Shown here: positions 26,401 to 28,942 of the stretch, in pieces
Layout of the letters: every line of letters starts with the position of its first letter
Numbering within the stretch: position 1 is the stretch's first letter
Source: a virus
Length of the DNA: 28,942 nucleotides
IMG/VR virus record: IMGVR_UViG_3300036791_000294
Coordinates: 1-28,942 of that record
Reading direction: 5' to 3' (one strand)
Position numbers and translations under genes: made by a program
The notes under the pieces: model-generated
Database searches by the model: none
What the model was told of the DNA's origin: nothing
What the model saw: only the letters and a program-made list of their open reading frames with translations

Positions 26401-28942
26401 CGAAAGCGTGGTTCCAACCGCTTGGAGAGCGAAGAAAGGTGAGAGCCCAGATGTTCTGGCTGGACTGTTTGGTCAGGCCGATGCGACGGAGTTTTTCGAG
26501 CGGATAGCGGAGCATCAATTATCTCGTGGCGAGATGACACAAAAGGCATTTTTCAAAAAGTCTGTTGGGATCAAACTCACTAGGGAGATGGAAAGGGAGT
26601 TTGGTAAACAGGGCGACGCCGTTATGAAGGCGGCCGAGGATCATGTTTTTCACGACAATCAATTGAATCTCCTTCACCAAGACACAATGCGGGTAGCGAC
26701 AGAGCTTGGGCAAGAGCATTCGTTTACTCGGGAAGATGTTATCAGGCAGCAAGAGCGATTGCTTAATCAAACGAAAATGAAAGATGTTGACTTCAAGAAA
26801 TATAGCGGGGCATTGTATCGGAATGGAGGTAAAGCTGAGGACTCGATACTGCGAGGGGACTTCCGAAAGGCTTATGTCCATGTTCAGGGCCGTGAGAACG
26901 CCTATGCAATGACATTGGGCATAAAGAAACTTGAGAAAGAACAAGCGGCACATGCGAGGTTGAGATCGCTGTATCGCAAGCGTGATCCAGAAGGCCGGGA
27001 CAGTGAGCTAACTCCATTCATTCACAATGTCCTTGAGCGAATTGGTGAAACCACTCGGCCTAGGACCGACATCGAAACTGAGATGGCAGCTACGTCGTTT
27101 AAAGACATGGCTGGCCTTGATGAATTTCTTAGGAGTCCAGAGAACGATATTGGAATAATGCCTAGCTTTTTGCGGGACACGAATTGGAGGCGTGATCCGG
27201 AGCAGATGACGGTCGAGGAATGGCGTGGCGTTAACGATTTTCTACACTTTTTGGATGGGTACAGTCGTGATAACAAAACCGTAACGGTAGCCGATCGGAA
27301 GTTTCAGTTCGAGGAAATGATCGAGAAGATGGTCGATCAGATAGTGGCCCAGAGCCCACGACTTCCTGGAACTGGCGACACTGTTTTTACCAATGTACCA
27401 AAAGGTAAGATGAAAGAGTTGGCACATATCTATTTTGTTGAAAGTCTGCATATGGAGACGATGTTTAACTGGATGGACAAGAACAATCCAAGAGGAATAT
27501 TCAATCAGGCCATTATCCGTGACTTTACTAGCGCCGCTAATTACGCCGATAAGCTGGATAAGGAGGCCGGGGCGCTATTGAAAAAGCTAACGTCGATAAA
27601 AAACCCCAATCGCTTGGTTAAGCAGGGTCTATTTATAAACCCTGATACCGGTGAGCGTATGCAGTTTACCCGAAAGCAAATTCTAGGCATCCTTGCTAAC
27701 ATGGGCAATCCAAGCAATTTCTACAAACTGCTTGATAGCTACAACATACCGAGGGAGATGGCCGATAAGGTTAAGGATTTGGTGTGGGCCAACGTAACTA
27801 GGGAAGACGTTTCTCGAATGACGCAGCTTGGCGACATCTTCAAAAAATATAAGAAGATGTCGGACACGATGTACCGGGGTCTGTACAGACAAGCGCCGAT
27901 GAATATTGACCTATGGTCTATCCAGACACCATTTAAGGAACTTGGGCAGAATGGACTCGTTGAGGGGTGGTATTATCCGATCGTACACGATTTCAATTTC
28001 AAACAGAGTAGTCCAAAGTTAGCTGCACCTAGTCCGCTGGAGTTCCCGGTTTGGACCAAGTCGAACTTACCGACCGCTAACTACACCAAACAAAGAACCG
28101 CTTACACAGGGCCGGTGTTGCTCGATGTAGATGGGTTTCAGGCCACGTTGGCCATGATGGTTAAGGACATTGCTTTCAGGCCGACGTTGATGAATATGAA
28201 CAAAATCTTTAAGAACCCTGAGTTCAGGCGGGCTGTCAGAGAACATTGGGGCCCACATTACGAGAACCTGCTTGATCCGTTTTTACAGGACGTTAGTGGA
28301 TACCGTAGGATAGACAACAAGAATCAGTCCATCCTTGCACAGTCTCTCCAGTTCGTTAGACAGAACATAGTCTCTCATATGGTTGGACTCAACCCAGCGA
28401 CTATCGCCAAGCACACAACTACAGCGGCGCTACAAAGCATGGCCGAGGTTGGAGTTGGCGCTTGGGCCAGAGAGATGGCGATCATAACTGGACAGGCATT
28501 TAATCCATTTGCTGGTGAACGCAATTGGACCTTCGCTATGAATAAGAGCGAAGAACTTCAACGAAGGCATCGTAATGCGGTGGATGGCATATCCGGAAAT
28601 TTCGACAGGACATTTGGAAAGTTGAAAGAAGCCGATGTAATGCGAGACTTTCTCCACGACCTCACTGAGAGGCCGTTACCGCAATCATTGAGACTAGCGA
28701 TAAATGGTTTCCAGGGCAAATATCTCCGCTTGCGGGACACCATGCATTTCTATGAAGCTTCGCCTATAGCGTTTCTTGATTTGCTATCGGCGGTGCCAAC
28801 GTGGCTGGCTAGGTATCGTCAGGCGAAGATCGGTGGAGAGAACGAAGGTAACGCTATCTTCATGGCAGACCGTGCCGTTCGTCGAGCCCATGGATCGTCG
28901 GCCATAACCAGTCGCTCGGCGTTGATGAGAAACAATGCGATA
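23477..28942 (+). CDS. Giant polyvalent ejection protein (gp16-position), 3' end beyond window
   Basis: The frame is open for 1822 codons from ATG 23477 (in the gp15-like stop) to the last base, with no stop, so the gene is cut by the window edge. Order and size match the largest ejected core protein of podophages (T7 gp16, 1318 aa), but it is longer and modular. Segments seen are a linker-type domain with VYVDADIARQ and LDWVPELQQQL (about 375-400), and an acetyltransferase-like FGPTLMRDLFRQI, then SGRRVSGAR (about 558-588). Next is a metallopeptidase-like HEAMH (717-721) with a following EEAIAKELE (766-774) that could supply the third zinc ligand. IFQKIERGTVAER (817-829) and a long helical region follow. 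Near the end is ADRAVRRAHGSS (about 1797-1808), frequent in such proteins. It probably forms part of the ejection channel; whether the peptidase is active is unknown. Confidence 0.85.
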   Translation, partial: MTDTYSADPNVVDFKEQQRRRVSAVVMDSFDQNPDEAARAQQIGAATGTPSSIIGMDSKGYEDNFKRITASQLVTNDDALSDFVTRHPEAAAVAQDDWDNLSEYAEALLNVGYKGAFKAGEQPPKYAPPITPYTFWNAGKAAIEGFNEAYGSGPDVLAPYRTEDGKIIDKQTLTQYVAQAATSAAERPVIGALLSLPWNLAYGALSVGPKSMAALGALSEAVNQGGLQFAIDSGLDPYEAKRFAREAASFVEFELTDMARSKMHGPEAKQFKEDYPGVDPRMAESARLEGLTREAQQALAPLMVTTRLMKPYIEAGMEPPKGLHPLLDLVIQEAEKREIESLEKADQAGNKVQIKERSPITFDQFTRGVLGERHVYVDADIARQNAEALDWVPELQQQLQDEGPSGRVRIPLEDWNKADPEIKKLFKDDYSIHSDGNTTNDWNEIPPGRASEYVEDWTDNSNSTRTWDAVTSLRRANKLEPLGGMPSEVPKRLQLVRGKPVPYPELKGEHSFMITDEIGRHVADLEIDTRDGGKDLHVKWLGGRYVPHQQIQPVTNIFGPTLMRDLFRQIRDEFPEAETISGRRVSGAREGTIKEGGEVKVNIDGLRAEVEDPAVLGEHTANFMDIAESGDWAKTGAGGEYLPLFRDNLPVHAQKIADDIEKVFARLLPKEMEGRAFATKRVLLDGRDVRGYYQPYYDRMPLITWSLTYGHPGVARHEAMHFLKAYGYISDEEWGILIQAAEKGNWIEKHDIDKMYPGESLSNRLEEAIAKELEDWSKDKPATAYSGVFGRIRKLLEELHDYFKEVLFGKEPTPENIFQKIERGTVAERPMGEVETPTYDPRTVQVAGPLPAGMAARLRGPRAPELPGMRPLEERAVHEPGALLPKRRQEMMEKEIKAETARDLEFRRKQAAEDVKEQATKEYQDEAASRLPKIEEEVANMPGFAIDTFFREGKIQGQELDKKPKIRSDMIPPEYESVVPTAWRAKKGESPDVLAGLFGQADATEFFERIAEHQLSRGEMTQKAFFKKSVGIKLTREMEREFGKQGDAVMKAAEDHVFHDNQLNLLHQDTMRVATELGQEHSFTREDVIRQQERLLNQTKMKDVDFKKYSGALYRNGGKAEDSILRGDFRKAYVHVQGRENAYAMTLGIKKLEKEQAAHARLRSLYRKRDPEGRDSELTPFIHNVLERIGETTRPRTDIETEMAATSFKDMAGLDEFLRSPENDIGIMPSFLRDTNWRRDPEQMTVEEWRGVNDFLHFLDGYSRDNKTVTVADRKFQFEEMIEKMVDQIVAQSPRLPGTGDTVFTNVPKGKMKELAHIYFVESLHMETMFNWMDKNNPRGIFNQAIIRDFTSAANYADKLDKEAGALLKKLTSIKNPNRLVKQGLFINPDTGERMQFTRKQILGILANMGNPSNFYKLLDSYNIPREMADKVKDLVWANVTREDVSRMTQLGDIFKKYKKMSDTMYRGLYRQAPMNIDLWSIQTPFKELGQNGLVEGWYYPIVHDFNFKQSSPKLAAPSPLEFPVWTKSNLPTANYTKQRTAYTGPVLLDVDGFQATLAMMVKDIAFRPTLMNMNKIFKNPEFRRAVREHWGPHYENLLDPFLQDVSGYRRIDNKNQSILAQSLQFVRQNIVSHMVGLNPATIAKHTTTAALQSMAEVGVGAWAREMAIITGQAFNPFAGERNWTFAMNKSEELQRRHRNAVDGISGNFDRTFGKLKEADVMRDFLHDLTERPLPQSLRLAINGFQGKYLRLRDTMHFYEASPIAFLDLLSAVPTWLARYRQAKIGGENEGNAIFMADRAVRRAHGSSAITSRSALMRNNAI

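Noticed and set aside
1-28942. Integrase, repressor, transposase, tRNA or CRISPR features
   Set aside because: None seen on either strand; the rightward coding is continuous from 1025 to the end.

Overview
The window is a contiguous piece of a tailed double-stranded DNA phage genome, or of a prophage, with podovirus-type morphology. It carries the DNA packaging, capsid, short-tail and ejection-protein genes. The set TerS, TerL, T7 gp8-type portal, Bbp19-like protein, scaffold, Bbp17-like capsid protein, Bbp16-like cement protein, fibre and tailspike, tail tubular A and B, gp13-, gp14- and gp15-like internal proteins and one giant polyvalent ejection protein is typical of BPP-1/BcepC6B-like and T7-like podophages. 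The host is a Gram-negative bacterium: there are Sec-type signal peptides, a virion transglycosylase, Shine-Dalgarno sites throughout and a sigma70-type promoter. The mid-50% GC range would suit a proteobacterium, but the host genus cannot be read from this window. No integrase, repressor, polymerase, tRNA or reverse transcriptase is seen.

Layout. Positions 1-352 hold no convincing gene but three inverted repeats, one of them a terminator for a small leftward gene (353-646, 97 aa, unknown). Positions 647-1024 form a divergent control region: a near-consensus rightward promoter (951-979), a weaker candidate leftward promoter (699-727), and operator-like repeats. From 1025 to the right end everything reads rightward, with almost every gene touching or overlapping the next (ATGA, TAATG, TGATG, ATGGCTAG). 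No internal terminator was recognised, so this looks like one long late operon.

Order in the operon: TerS (1025), a 53-aa two-helix membrane protein, a lytic transglycosylase, an unknown protein, TerL (3108), three mini-genes, portal (5261), a small ribbon-helix-helix-like protein, Bbp19-like protein, scaffold, major capsid protein (8188), cement protein, an exported-looking 4-Cys protein, small structural proteins, a glycine-rich collar-type fibre with a signal peptide (11453), and a beta-helix tailspike (13810). A cassette of tiny overlapping genes follows (15480-17012), then tail tubular A (17013), tail tubular B/nozzle (17824), and the ejection proteins gp13-like, gp14-like, gp15-like and a giant protein (23477) still open at the window edge after 1822 codons.

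The most notable region is the end of the small-gene cassette. There, a DUF2829/Tad2-family gene overlaps an Acb2/Tad1-domain gene by four bases. Both families are cyclic-nucleotide sponges that protect phages from Thoeris and CBASS immunity. They are placed inside the virion operon rather than in an early accessory region. Other points of interest are a 149-nt two-frame overlap between the Bbp19-like and scaffold genes, an HExxH metallopeptidase-like motif in the giant ejection protein, cell-wall genes placed between the terminase subunits, and signal peptides on two virion-region proteins.
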